In this document: one piece after another, positions 14,780-27,562 of the stretch
How the letters are laid out: every line of letters starts with the position of its first letter
How positions within the stretch are numbered: the first letter of the stretch is position 1
Assembly (NCBI GenBank): GCA_024401915.1
Contig: JAKSKA010000002.1
Span: forward strand, 1-28,102
DNA from: Bacteroidales bacterium
GTDB lineage: Bacteria > Bacteroidota > Bacteroidia > Bacteroidales > UBA932
Reading direction: 5' to 3'
DNA: 28,102 nt
The notes under the pieces: generated by a model
Told to the model about the DNA's origin: nothing
What the model saw: only the letters and a program-made list of their open reading frames with translations
Database searches by the model: none
Position numbers and translations under genes: made by a program

Positions 14780-15999
14780 AGCTTGAATCTGAGCCCGGCC
14801 TCGATATTGACCATAAAGGGCTTCTCTGACCTTACGCTTCCCGGCTGACCGCTATAATGGAAATAGTAGCGCACGCCGGGATCGAGGTATATTCCCAGAA
14901 GGTCCGTTATGCCGAACTCAACGCCGATTCCGGCTCCGACGGACCACTGTATCCCTTTTGCGCTGTCGCGGAACACCTGGCTATCGCTGCCTGCGCGTAC
15001 GGTGTAACTGTTTGAAACACAATATTCAGCCTGTCCGAGAGCAAAGAGGTGGAGTTTCGTCCTGTCCGCGTCCACGACGTCATAGTAAGCTCCGACGGGG
15101 ATGCCGACGAAATGCATCGAATGGTAGACGTCTCCGCTGAGCGTTTTCGTCAGGACACCGTTCTCTACCTCGTTGTAGGTGCCGTCGAAGGTGCGCGTCA
15201 CGAGCGACCAGCTTGCGCCGCCGGCAATGGACAGGCGCCTGGTCAGGTATTTCCGCACGCCGACCACGAGAGAGAGCGGAATGCCGTATGCGGATGTGCT
15301 TTCCTCGCGTATTCCGGTGGTCGAGACAGTGGATCCGCCGGGGGCGAAATAGGTCCTGCCGCCTATGCCGAAATCAGAGTCGTTGCCGCCCAGCGCGCAC
15401 TGTACCGTAAGGTCACTTTCCCTTTCCATCGCGGCGTCGCGGACATCTTCCCACTCCATAAGAGCGAAGGGGTCCACCTGTCCACGTGACACCGCTGCGT
15501 CATCGGTCCCGGTAACTCCGGCCTGGACCGGATCCTGCCCGGCATCAGCCCTGTCAATGGACGCTGATTCAGTATCGGAGGCCGTTGAAGCGGGCTTTGC
15601 GGCTTCGTATTCTGATGGCGTCGATGCGGACTTTTCAGTCGCGATCGGGGTGTCGTTATATTGCGTTGTTGCGGCTGTCCGGACGGTTTCCGCAGCCTTG
15701 CTCTCTGCCTGGGCCAGAAGTTCCGTCCCCTGGCTTGCGGGAGCCTCTACGAGCGCGATTCCGTTCTCTGCCGGCGACTGGCCGGAGCGGGGGAGGAAGA
15801 GTCCCAGACCGACAAGTGCGGCGGCGACTGCTCCCGCAAATGCGTACCAGAAGGGCACGGCTTTCCTGCGAACAGGAGCGGCCGCTCCGGCCAGACGGCC
15901 GGAAACAACTTCCCAGACGCCACGGGGAGCCTTCTCCTCGGCATCTGCGAGCATCTCCCTCACGCGGAGGTCGAATGCTTCGTTCTTGTTCTCAAGCAT
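14776..15999 (-). CDS. Probable dual-membrane-spanning anti-sigma factor with C-terminal outer-membrane barrel
   Basis: 407 residues from the ATG at 15999, two bases after the stop of the sigma gene. Residues 1-48 are a short charged cytoplasmic segment (LRVREMLADAEEKAPRGVWE), residues about 49-70 a single membrane helix, and residues 71 to about 205 an Ala/Ser/Thr/Asp-rich linker long enough to cross the periplasm. The last roughly 200 residues alternate polar and aromatic strands (LSLVVGVRKYL, LHLFALGQAEYCV, WSVGAGIGVEFGITDLLGIY) and end in the barrel-like GLRFKL. This layout matches the dual membrane-spanning anti-sigma factors reported in Bacteroides thetaiotaomicron, paired with an ECF sigma factor. 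It presumably holds the sigma factor until an outer-membrane signal. An in-frame start further upstream would run inside the sigma gene and is rejected. Confidence 0.78.
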   Translation of the reverse strand: MLENKNEAFDLRVREMLADAEEKAPRGVWEVVSGRLAGAAAPVRRKAVPFWYAFAGAVAAALVGLGLFLPRSGQSPAENGIALVEAPASQGTELLAQAESKAAETVRTAATTQYNDTPIATEKSASTPSEYEAAKPASTASDTESASIDRADAGQDPVQAGVTGTDDAAVSRGQVDPFALMEWEDVRDAAMERESDLTVQCALGGNDSDFGIGGRTYFAPGGSTVSTTGIREESTSAYGIPLSLVVGVRKYLTRRLSIAGGASWSLVTRTFDGTYNEVENGVLTKTLSGDVYHSMHFVGIPVGAYYDVVDADRTKLHLFALGQAEYCVSNSYTVRAGSDSQVFRDSAKGIQWSVGAGIGVEFGITDLLGIYLDPGVRYYFHYSGQPGSVRSEKPFMVNIEAGLRFKL

Positions 16000-16001
16000 C
16001 G

Positions 16002-16571
16002 TTAATACTCTTTTATCTTTGTTTGCAACAGCGTTCTTGCTCTCTGGAGCTGGGACCGCGAGGTGGCCTCGGAAATCCCGAGTGCTTCGCCTATCTCCTT
16101 GTGGGAGTAGCCTTCGACGACGTACATATTGAAGACGGTCCTGAATCCGGGAGGGAGCGATGCTATCATCCTGCAAAGATCCCTGTACCCGATCCGTTCG
16201 ATTGCGGAAGGTTCCCCCGAGTCGATGCTCCGGGCCTCCTCCACGTCTTCCGTCTGTCTCATCACGTCCTTTTTCCTGAGACTCATCAGCGCCGTGTTGA
16301 CAAAGATCTTTCTTGCCCAGCCTTCGAAGGAACCTTCCCCCGAGTAGCTGTCAATTTTCGTAAAGAGGGTCACGAACCCGTCCTGCAGTATGTCCTGAGC
16401 CTGTTCGGCGTCGCCCATATAACGGAGGCATACGGCATACATTTTGCCTGAAAGCGCATCGTACAGAGCTCTCTGGGCTTTCCTGTCCCCAAGCCTGCAA
16501 GCGGCTACGAGATCGGGAACCGCGTTCTCTTCACGTGTATTAAGATGCTTTTTGTTTCCAAAAAGTTGCAT
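16002..16571 (-). CDS. ECF-type sigma-70 factor
   Basis: 189 residues. Region 2 lies around residues 25-95 (YMGDAEQAQDILQDGFVTLF and FEGWARKIFVNTALMSLRKK), and region 4 around 125-180 (LPPGFRTVFNMYVVEGYSHK, then GEALGISEATSRSQLQRAR), with a helix-turn-helix for the -35 element. The linker is short, as in ECF factors. It would direct RNA polymerase to a regulon controlled by the membrane protein encoded directly downstream. ECF sigma genes often autoregulate, but I see no promoter clearly different from the housekeeping type in the 56-bp gap to the divergent TPR gene. The sigma call is firm. Confidence 0.93.
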   Translation of the reverse strand: MQLFGNKKHLNTREENAVPDLVAACRLGDRKAQRALYDALSGKMYAVCLRYMGDAEQAQDILQDGFVTLFTKIDSYSGEGSFEGWARKIFVNTALMSLRKKDVMRQTEDVEEARSIDSGEPSAIERIGYRDLCRMIASLPPGFRTVFNMYVVEGYSHKEIGEALGISEATSRSQLQRARTLLQTKIKEY

Positions 16572-16611
16572 CGTGTATCAAACAGTATGCGAAAATAGTT
16601 AAAATTCTTTG

Positions 16612-16619
16612 TATTTTTG
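16612..16619 (+). promoter_or_regulatory. -7 box for the envelope operon
   Basis: TATTTTTG fits TAnnTTTG and lies 9 bp before the ATG at 16628, predicting a very short or absent leader. No TTTG is present at the normal -33 distance. If transcription starts too close to 16628, the second Met at 16637 may be used. Confidence 0.45.
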
Positions 16620-16627
16620 TCCTTTAT

Positions 16628-17944
16628 ATGAGAAGTATGATAAAGTGGCTGGCGGCATCTTTTTTTTCCGCCCTTTGTCTGTTCTCCGGAACAGCCGTCG
16701 CCTTCGGTCAGAAACCGGAGGTCTGCATCCCCGCTTCCGAGCTCGAGGAACTCGGGGTCGCCGGTGATTCCGCAACCGACAGCCTGTTCCTGAAATCGGT
16801 GTCGATGTATGCCGCAGGTCAGCTGGATTCGGCCTATCTCGGATTCAAGAGGCTGGAAAGGCTCGGCCTGGACAGTGATGCGCTAAACTACTATCTCGGT
16901 CTGAGCGAATATGACAAGCGCCTTTTCGATGATGCCGGGCGCCATCTCGAACGGGCCTGGCGGGCCGACACCACGAATATCTGGTACACCCACACCCTCT
17001 CCCGCTTCTATCTGTCGGGCGGTGATGCCGCAAGAGCCATCCCCCTGATCGGGAAGCTCGTGAAAAAGGATCCCGGTTCCTTCGCGAACCACTATTCGCT
17101 GACGCTGCTCGGCGACTGGGAGGTCACGAAACAGCGCGACACGCTTGCTCTGGGCTATTATGACCAGGCCCTGATGTATGAGCCCGACTATGCCCCCGCG
17201 CTCTTCGGACGCCTCGACGTATTCGGAATGAGGGGCAACTATCCGGCTTATTTCGTCGCACTTTCCGACCTTATGGGCAGAAGGACCGTAACGCCCGACA
17301 TCAAGGAAAAGTACGTGGAAACCCTTTTCCGCAACATCAACGGGCAGTTTTACACCACCTGGCACAAACAGATAGCCCAGGCCGTGGATACCTGCCTCCT
17401 GGTCCAGCCGGACGCGCTGGGGATGAGGGAGGTGCGGATGCAGATGTGCTTCCTCGACGGGGACACGACCGGAGTCGTGAAGCAGTGTGCGGAAATCGTG
17501 AAAAGAGCCGACAAGGATACTTCGGCCCTGGTTTCCGCCCTTGGCGTGCTCGGGGATATCAGCCATTCCAAAGGGAAACGCAAGGATGCCTACAGGTATT
17601 ATGAGCAGGCGCTTTCCCTCGACTCGAGATGCGCCGTCGTGCTGAACAACTACGCTTATTTCCTGTGCACTGAGACGAAGAGGCGGAAAGTGCTCAACAA
17701 GGCTCTCGGGATGAGTGCTATCGCCATAGAGGTGGAGCCGTCGAACGCGACGTATCTGGACACCTACGGCTGGATCCTTTACCTGCTCGGGCGCCCGGAA
17801 GAGGCGAAACCGGTATTCAAGAAGGCGATGATCCACGGAGGGAAGCAGAGTGCGGAGATACTGCGCCACTATTCCCTGATACTCGGGTCCCTCGGGGAGA
17901 CTGACCTTGCATCATACTATAAAGGCTTGAGCGAAAGCAGATGA
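16628..17944 (+). CDS. Exported TPR-repeat protein
   Basis: 438 residues. The N-terminus has a short basic part, a hydrophobic core (LAASFFSALCLFSGTAVAFG) and small residues, a plausible Sec signal peptide. The rest is helical with TPR units, clearest at YLGLSEYDKRLFDDAGRHLE, ALGYYDQALMYEPDYAPALF, DAYRYYEQALSLDSRCAVVL and YLLGRPEEAKPVFKKAM. It likely works in the periplasm as a scaffold, and its coupling to the EnvC-like gene (4-bp ATGA overlap) points to cell-wall or envelope assembly. A T8 tract (16660-16667) sits in the signal-peptide codons. ATG at 16628 or 16637 are both possible. No enzymatic motif is seen. Confidence 0.85.
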   Translation: MRSMIKWLAASFFSALCLFSGTAVAFGQKPEVCIPASELEELGVAGDSATDSLFLKSVSMYAAGQLDSAYLGFKRLERLGLDSDALNYYLGLSEYDKRLFDDAGRHLERAWRADTTNIWYTHTLSRFYLSGGDAARAIPLIGKLVKKDPGSFANHYSLTLLGDWEVTKQRDTLALGYYDQALMYEPDYAPALFGRLDVFGMRGNYPAYFVALSDLMGRRTVTPDIKEKYVETLFRNINGQFYTTWHKQIAQAVDTCLLVQPDALGMREVRMQMCFLDGDTTGVVKQCAEIVKRADKDTSALVSALGVLGDISHSKGKRKDAYRYYEQALSLDSRCAVVLNNYAYFLCTETKRRKVLNKALGMSAIAIEVEPSNATYLDTYGWILYLLGRPEEAKPVFKKAMIHGGKQSAEILRHYSLILGSLGETDLASYYKGLSESR

Positions 17945-19101
17945 AACGTTTCCTCCTCATAGTGATTCTTCTTGTCCAGGCCGTCCTCGCGCCGGCCCAG
18001 GACCTGTCGTCCCAGAAGAACAGGAAGGCCCGTCTGGAGAAGGAGATACGCCAGATAGAGCAGCAGCTCAAGCAGAATGAGAAGAAGAGCAGTTCGGCGC
18101 TCGGGACCCTCAGCCTTGTCCGCAAGAAGGTGTCTAACAGAAAGGCGCTTGTGGAGGAAAGCAACCGTGAAATTGCCCTGATCGAGGATTCGATGGCCAC
18201 TTTGAAGCATTCCATCGATACCCTCAATGCAAGGCTTGATACTCTCACGCTGTATTATAACAAGTTGATTAACAATGCGTACCGCAACAGGGACTCCCGT
18301 GTGTGGTATATGTACATACTCTCCAGCGAGACGCCCGGCCAGGCCCTGCGCCGGTATGCGTATCTGAGGTCCCTGTCCTCGAGAATGAACGCCCAGGCCC
18401 TCAAGATATCGGATGCCAGGGGAGAACTCGAGGAGAAGATGGCTGTGATGAAGCTGCTCCAGTTCAACGCCAAATCGGTAAAGGACAAGCGCACCGCGGA
18501 TCTGAACAAGCTGCAGAAGGAGGAGAAGCAGTCGGAGAAACTGATAGAGAGCCTGAAGAAGGACAAGAACCGCTATACGCGCCAGCTCCAGGCGAAGAAA
18601 AAGCAGGTGGACGCGCTCAACAAGGAGATAAAGCGGCTTATCCAGTCCGCCGTCGCGTCAAACAAGAAGAGCACCAAGCCCGTAGACGTCAAGCTGTCGA
18701 AGGAGTTCTCGTCCAATATGGGCAAGCTGCCCTGGCCGGCCGACGGCCCCGTCGTGGACCATTTCGGTCAGCACAACCATCCTGTTTACAAGACCCTGGT
18801 GATGCCGTTCAACAATGGCATCAACATCTCGCTCTCTCCCGGGGACAAGGTGAAATGTGTCTTCGACGGGGAGGTGAAGAAGATAATCGTGATGCCCGGC
18901 TACAACAAATGCGTGCTCGTGCAGCACGGGGATTATTTCACTTTCTACTGCAAACTCGGGGATGTGGCCGTAAAATCCGGCGACAAGCTCACCACCGGCC
19001 AGACCATAGGCTCCGTGGCCACGCTTGACGGCCAGACACAGCTCCACTTCCAGCTTTGGGAAGGCAACACCCCGAGCGACCCTGAAAACTGGTTGAGATA
19101 A
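17941..19101 (+). CDS. EnvC-family murein hydrolase activator (LytM/M23 domain)
   Basis: 386 residues. A signal peptide (MKRFLLIVILLVQAVLAPAQ) is followed by a long coiled coil (residues about 22-245, rich in Lys, Glu, Gln and Leu) and a C-terminal LytM/M23 domain (about 260-386: PWPADGPVVDHFG, VLVQHGDYFTFY, LHFQLWEGN). The Zn-binding HxxxD of active peptidases is replaced by FNNGINI, so the domain is probably not an active endopeptidase. This fits EnvC/NlpD-type proteins, which activate amidases during septum splitting. The start overlaps the TPR stop by 4 bp; the next gene begins 4 bp after its stop. The family is firm, the partner amidase is not in the window. Confidence 0.9.
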   Translation: MKRFLLIVILLVQAVLAPAQDLSSQKNRKARLEKEIRQIEQQLKQNEKKSSSALGTLSLVRKKVSNRKALVEESNREIALIEDSMATLKHSIDTLNARLDTLTLYYNKLINNAYRNRDSRVWYMYILSSETPGQALRRYAYLRSLSSRMNAQALKISDARGELEEKMAVMKLLQFNAKSVKDKRTADLNKLQKEEKQSEKLIESLKKDKNRYTRQLQAKKKQVDALNKEIKRLIQSAVASNKKSTKPVDVKLSKEFSSNMGKLPWPADGPVVDHFGQHNHPVYKTLVMPFNNGINISLSPGDKVKCVFDGEVKKIIVMPGYNKCVLVQHGDYFTFYCKLGDVAVKSGDKLTTGQTIGSVATLDGQTQLHFQLWEGNTPSDPENWLR

Positions 19102-19105
19102 TACT

Positions 19106-20914
19106 ATGGCAAACGTTTACGAATCAAGAATCGAGTCCCTTCGCGCGCTTATGCGCTCGCGAGGCTGGGATGCCGTGGTGATCTGCGGGTCCGACCCTCA
19201 CGGCAGCGAATTCCTTGCGGAACGCTGGAAGCAGGTGCTCTGGCTTACCGGCTTCACTGGCGAGGCCGGTGATGTGGTCGTGACTCCTGACCACGCCGGT
19301 CTCTGGACCGACTCCCGCTATTTCCTCCAGGCCGGGACGCAACTGGCCGGGACGGGTGTCAGCCTCCACAAGACGCGTGTGCCGGACCAGGTGCTCATCC
19401 CTGACTGGCTCGCCGGGGAATTCCCGGACGGCGCCGTCATCGCTGTGGACGGCCTCTGTACCTCGAAGACCACCGTGGATTCCATAGAAGCTGCCTTCGC
19501 CGGTGCCGGGGATGACTCCCAGTGCGGCGTAGTCGCCGTCCCGGACCTTCTCGACGCGCTCTGGCGCGACAGGCCCTCCATCCCTTCCACTCCCGTGTTC
19601 ACGATCGATCCGGGAGAGTCGCGGCTCTCGAAAATCGAATGGCTGCGGAGCGGATATTCCGCTTCCGGCTGCGACGGGATACTCGTGTGCGCCCTCGACG
19701 AGATAGCGTGGCTGCTCAATGTCAGGGCGGCCGACATAGAATACAATCCCTTTGTGTTCAGTTACCTGCTGGTCGACGATTCCGAGGTCAGGTGGTTCGT
19801 TACCAAGGACAGCGAGCTCGATCCCGGCACTGCCGCCGCCTTTGCCGAGCTGGAGGATGACGGCATCTCCATTCTGCCTTATGACGAAGCGGAGCGTGCG
19901 CTGCTCGAATTCGACGGCCTGGTGCAGGCCGACCCGTCCGCACTCAACGCCCAGATGTATAATGCCATCGCCGGCAAGGTCCGGTTGTGTAACTGCCCCG
20001 TTGGCTCCAGGAAGGCCCGGAAGAACAGCTGCGAGATCGAAGGGATGAGGCGCGTCCACGTCTGTGACGGCCTCGCGATGGAGAAATTCCTCTACTGGCT
20101 CGAGAAGTCCCTCGCCGCTGGCCGGCGCGTGACGGAGTGGGACGCTTCAGTGAAGCTGGGACAGCTGAGGGGAGCTATTGACGGCTACGTCAGTGACAGT
20201 TTCGAGACCATCTCGGCCTGCGGTGCCGGCGCTGCGCTGCCGCACTACTCCACGCCTCATACGGATGCACCCGAACTGCCTGACGAAGGCTTGTATCTCT
20301 GCGATGCCGGAGCACAGTATTTCCGCCTCGAGGGCTGTTACAGCGGCACTACCGACCTTACCCGGACGATACCGCTCGGACCTGTGACGCCGCTTGAAGC
20401 GGAAGACTATACACTTGTGCTGAAAGGTTGCATCGACCTGGCTATGGCGGTCTTTCCCGAAGGGACGCCCGGGTGCAGGCTTGACGCCATCGCGCGTGAG
20501 CCTCTCTGGAGGGCCCACCGCAATTTCGGACACGGGACCGGTCACGGCGTAGGCTCCTTCCTGGGCTGCCACGAAGGCCCCCAGGACGTGCGCCAGAATA
20601 TGAATGACACTCCGCTCCAGCCCGGTATGGTGATATCGGACGAACCCGGCATCTATCGTGAAGGGCAGTACGGCATACGGCACGAGAATCTGCTGCTTTG
20701 CGTCGAAGCGGGGGAGAACCAGTTCGGACGCTGGCTCGCCTTCGAGCCCCTGACCCTGTGCCACATCGACACGTCGATAATACGCCGCGACCTGATGGAC
20801 AGCGCGGAGATCGAGTGGCTCAATTCCTATAACTCACGCGCTTACGAGACCCTCGCACTCCTTCTTCCGGAGGAGATGCAGGAGTGGCTCGGACAGAAGA
20901 CGGCTGCGATATGA
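19106..20914 (+). CDS. Aminopeptidase P family (M24) Xaa-Pro peptidase
   Basis: 602 residues, the long three-domain form. Two creatinase-like N-terminal domains (about 1-310; GLWTDSRYFLQAG is typical) precede the pita-bread M24 catalytic domain. All five dinuclear metal ligands are present: D400 (LCDAGAQY), D417 (GTTDLTRT), H480 (GHGTGHGVG), E513 (SDEPGIY) and E527 (IRHENL). It removes N-terminal residues that precede proline and is expected in the cytoplasm; there is no signal peptide. It starts 4 bp after the EnvC-like gene, and its stop overlaps the dihydrouridine-synthase ATG (ATGA). It is probably carried in the operon as a housekeeping peptidase. Confidence 0.94.
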   Translation: MANVYESRIESLRALMRSRGWDAVVICGSDPHGSEFLAERWKQVLWLTGFTGEAGDVVVTPDHAGLWTDSRYFLQAGTQLAGTGVSLHKTRVPDQVLIPDWLAGEFPDGAVIAVDGLCTSKTTVDSIEAAFAGAGDDSQCGVVAVPDLLDALWRDRPSIPSTPVFTIDPGESRLSKIEWLRSGYSASGCDGILVCALDEIAWLLNVRAADIEYNPFVFSYLLVDDSEVRWFVTKDSELDPGTAAAFAELEDDGISILPYDEAERALLEFDGLVQADPSALNAQMYNAIAGKVRLCNCPVGSRKARKNSCEIEGMRRVHVCDGLAMEKFLYWLEKSLAAGRRVTEWDASVKLGQLRGAIDGYVSDSFETISACGAGAALPHYSTPHTDAPELPDEGLYLCDAGAQYFRLEGCYSGTTDLTRTIPLGPVTPLEAEDYTLVLKGCIDLAMAVFPEGTPGCRLDAIAREPLWRAHRNFGHGTGHGVGSFLGCHEGPQDVRQNMNDTPLQPGMVISDEPGIYREGQYGIRHENLLLCVEAGENQFGRWLAFEPLTLCHIDTSIIRRDLMDSAEIEWLNSYNSRAYETLALLLPEEMQEWLGQKTAAI

Positions 20915-21941
20915 AGATAGGGAATCTGGACCTCGGGGAGAAACCGCTGCTTCTTGCGCCTATGGAGGACGTGACCGACCTGTCCTTCAGGGTGCTGTGC
21001 AGAGAGCAGGGCGCCGCTATGGTCTATACCGAGTTCATCCCGTCCGACGGCCTGATACGCGATGCGTCAAAGGCGATAGCGAAGATGAGGACGCTCGAGG
21101 AGGAGTCGCCCGTCGCGATACAGATATACGGCCACATCCCTGAATCGATGGTGGATGCCGCCCGTATGGCGGACAGGGCCGCCGAGATTGCCGGGGGACA
21201 CGGTGCCGACATAATAGACAGCAACTTCGGCTGCCGGGTCACGAAGATTGCCGGCAGGGGCGCCGGGAGCGGGATGATGCGCGAGCCCGACAAGATGGTG
21301 GCCATCACCAAGGCTGTTGTGGACGCCGTCTCCAAGCCCGTGACCGTCAAGACACGTCTGGGCTGGGATGAGAACTCGAAGATCATCGTCGAACTCGCGG
21401 AGAGGCTTCAGGACGCAGGGATCAGTGCACTGACCATCCACGGCCGCACCCGTTGCCAGATGTACCGCGGCGCTGCGGACTGGACGCTGATAGGGGAGGT
21501 GAAGAACAACCCCAGGATGCACATCCCCATAATCGGTAACGGTGACATCACCACCGGTCCGGAGGCGGCTGCCGCATTCGACAGATACGGCGTGGACGCC
21601 ATAATGGTCGGACGCGCCTCTTTCGGCCATCCCTGGGTGTTCAGGGAAATGAGGCATTTCATCGACACGGGGACTGAGATGCCGTCTCTGGGCGTGAAGG
21701 AGAGGGTTGCACTGGCAAAACGCCATTTCGAGCTCTCACTCCAATACAAGGGAGAGAAAAGGGGCGTGTATGAGATGCGCCGCCATCGCTCCTGTTATTT
21801 CAAGGGCCTGCCGGACTTCAAGCAGACGCGTATGAGGCTGGTGACCTCGATGGACCCCGCGGAAATAATCGGCACGCTGGATTACATCGGCTCCAACTGG
21901 GCTGATGTAGAGATTGAAGGAAACGAAAACGTTTATGGAAT

Positions 21942-21945
<4 letters not shown>
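20911..21945 (+). CDS. dus: tRNA-dihydrouridine synthase
   Basis: 344 residues from the ATG at 20911, which overlaps the previous stop. This start is preferred over an in-frame ATG 27 bp upstream because MKIGNLDLGEKPLLLAPMED is the natural N-terminus. The enzyme is an FMN TIM barrel: APMEDVTD at the start, YTEF, VAIQIYG, the active-site loop NFGCRVTKIAGRGAGSGM with catalytic C108, VKTRLGW, TIHGRTRCQMY, and the phosphate-binding GNGDI and MVGRASFGHPW. It reduces uridine to dihydrouridine in tRNA. Oddly, Arg follows the catalytic Cys where the family nearly always has Pro (GCP). All other key motifs are intact. Confidence 0.93.
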
Positions 21946-26762
<4,817 letters not shown>

Positions 26763-26777
26763 ATCTTTAGGTATTGT

Positions 26778-27482
26778 TTATGCGTGAACCACTGTTCCTA
26801 TGTTCTCTCCTGCGAGGAGGCGGGAGAGGTTGCCTTTCTCCTCGACGTTGAACACGACTATCGGCGTGGGACCCTGCTCGCAGAGCGCGAATGCGGTCGC
26901 GTCCATCACCTTGAGGTGGTCGGAGAGCGCTTTGGTGAAGCTGAGTTCCTCGTAGCGGGTCGCTGTCGGGTCCTTCTCCGGGTCGGCGGTATATACTCCG
27001 TCCACGCGGGTGCCTTTCAGCAGTGCGTCGGCGCCGATCTCAAGGGCGCGCAGCGCGGCTCCCGAGTCGGTTGTGAAGAACGGGTTGCCGGTGCCGCCCG
27101 AGATGAGCGCCACTCCGCCCCTTTCCAGCACGGCCACGGCGTCCTCCTTGCGGTAGTAGCGCGCAACCGGCTCCATCGGTGTCGCGGTGAACACTTCGGC
27201 CTCCACTCCGAGCGACCTGATCGCGCAGGCGAGTGCGAGCGAGTTGATAACCGTCGCGAGCATACCCATACGGTCTCCGTTGACGCGGTCGAAACCCTTT
27301 CCGACGCCCTGCAGGCCGCGGAAGATGTTGCCGCCTCCGTTGACTATCGCAATCTGGTGGCCGGCCTTGACGGCATCCACTATCTCGCTGGCGTATGAAA
27401 CGAGGCTGGCCTCGTCTATTCCCTTTCCGGCGGGGCCTCCGAGGCTCTCGCCGCTAAGCTTAAGCAAAACTCTTTTGTACAT
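26778..27482 (-). CDS. pyrH: UMP kinase
   Basis: 234 residues from the ATG at 27482. An upstream in-frame start would fall across the promoter, and MYKRVLLKLSGESLGG is the canonical N-terminus. Amino-acid-kinase fold motifs follow: IAIVNGGGNIFRG, GDRMGMLATVINSLALA, ALISGGTGNPFFTTDSGAAL and KGTRVDGVYTADPEKDP. The enzyme phosphorylates UMP to UDP and is usually a hexamer regulated by GTP and UTP. It forms an operon with frr. The promoter lies in the 80-bp gap shared with the divergent cytochrome b gene. Confidence 0.97.
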   Translation of the reverse strand: MYKRVLLKLSGESLGGPAGKGIDEASLVSYASEIVDAVKAGHQIAIVNGGGNIFRGLQGVGKGFDRVNGDRMGMLATVINSLALACAIRSLGVEAEVFTATPMEPVARYYRKEDAVAVLERGGVALISGGTGNPFFTTDSGAALRALEIGADALLKGTRVDGVYTADPEKDPTATRYEELSFTKALSDHLKVMDATAFALCEQGPTPIVVFNVEEKGNLSRLLAGENIGTVVHA

Positions 27483-27486
27483 AACA

Positions 27487-27518
27487 CAAAAATATCGTTT
27501 AAATTTGAAACTTGCAAG
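27487..27518 (-). promoter_or_regulatory. Promoter of pyrH-frr
   Basis: Minus strand: CTTG (complement of 27515-27518, one mismatch to TTTG), a 20-bp spacer and TATTTTTG (complement of 27487-27494). The -7 box ends about 4 bp before the pyrH ATG, so the transcript would be nearly leaderless. Confidence 0.6.
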
Positions 27519-27534
27519 ATATGGCTTATATTTG
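27504..27534 (+). promoter_or_regulatory. Promoter of the succinate dehydrogenase cytochrome b gene
   Basis: TTTG at 27504-27507, a 19-bp spacer and TATATTTG at 27527-27534: a full consensus match, 28 bp before the ATG at 27563. It interleaves with the pyrH promoter. Confidence 0.8.
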
Positions 27535-27562
27535 CACTCCAAATCGAATAAATACGATAAAA

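Noticed and set aside
16580..16597. Promoter of the ECF sigma gene on the minus strand
   Set aside because: Only near matches (TACTGTTTG with an extra base; TATTTTCG with one mismatch) and no -33 partner were found.
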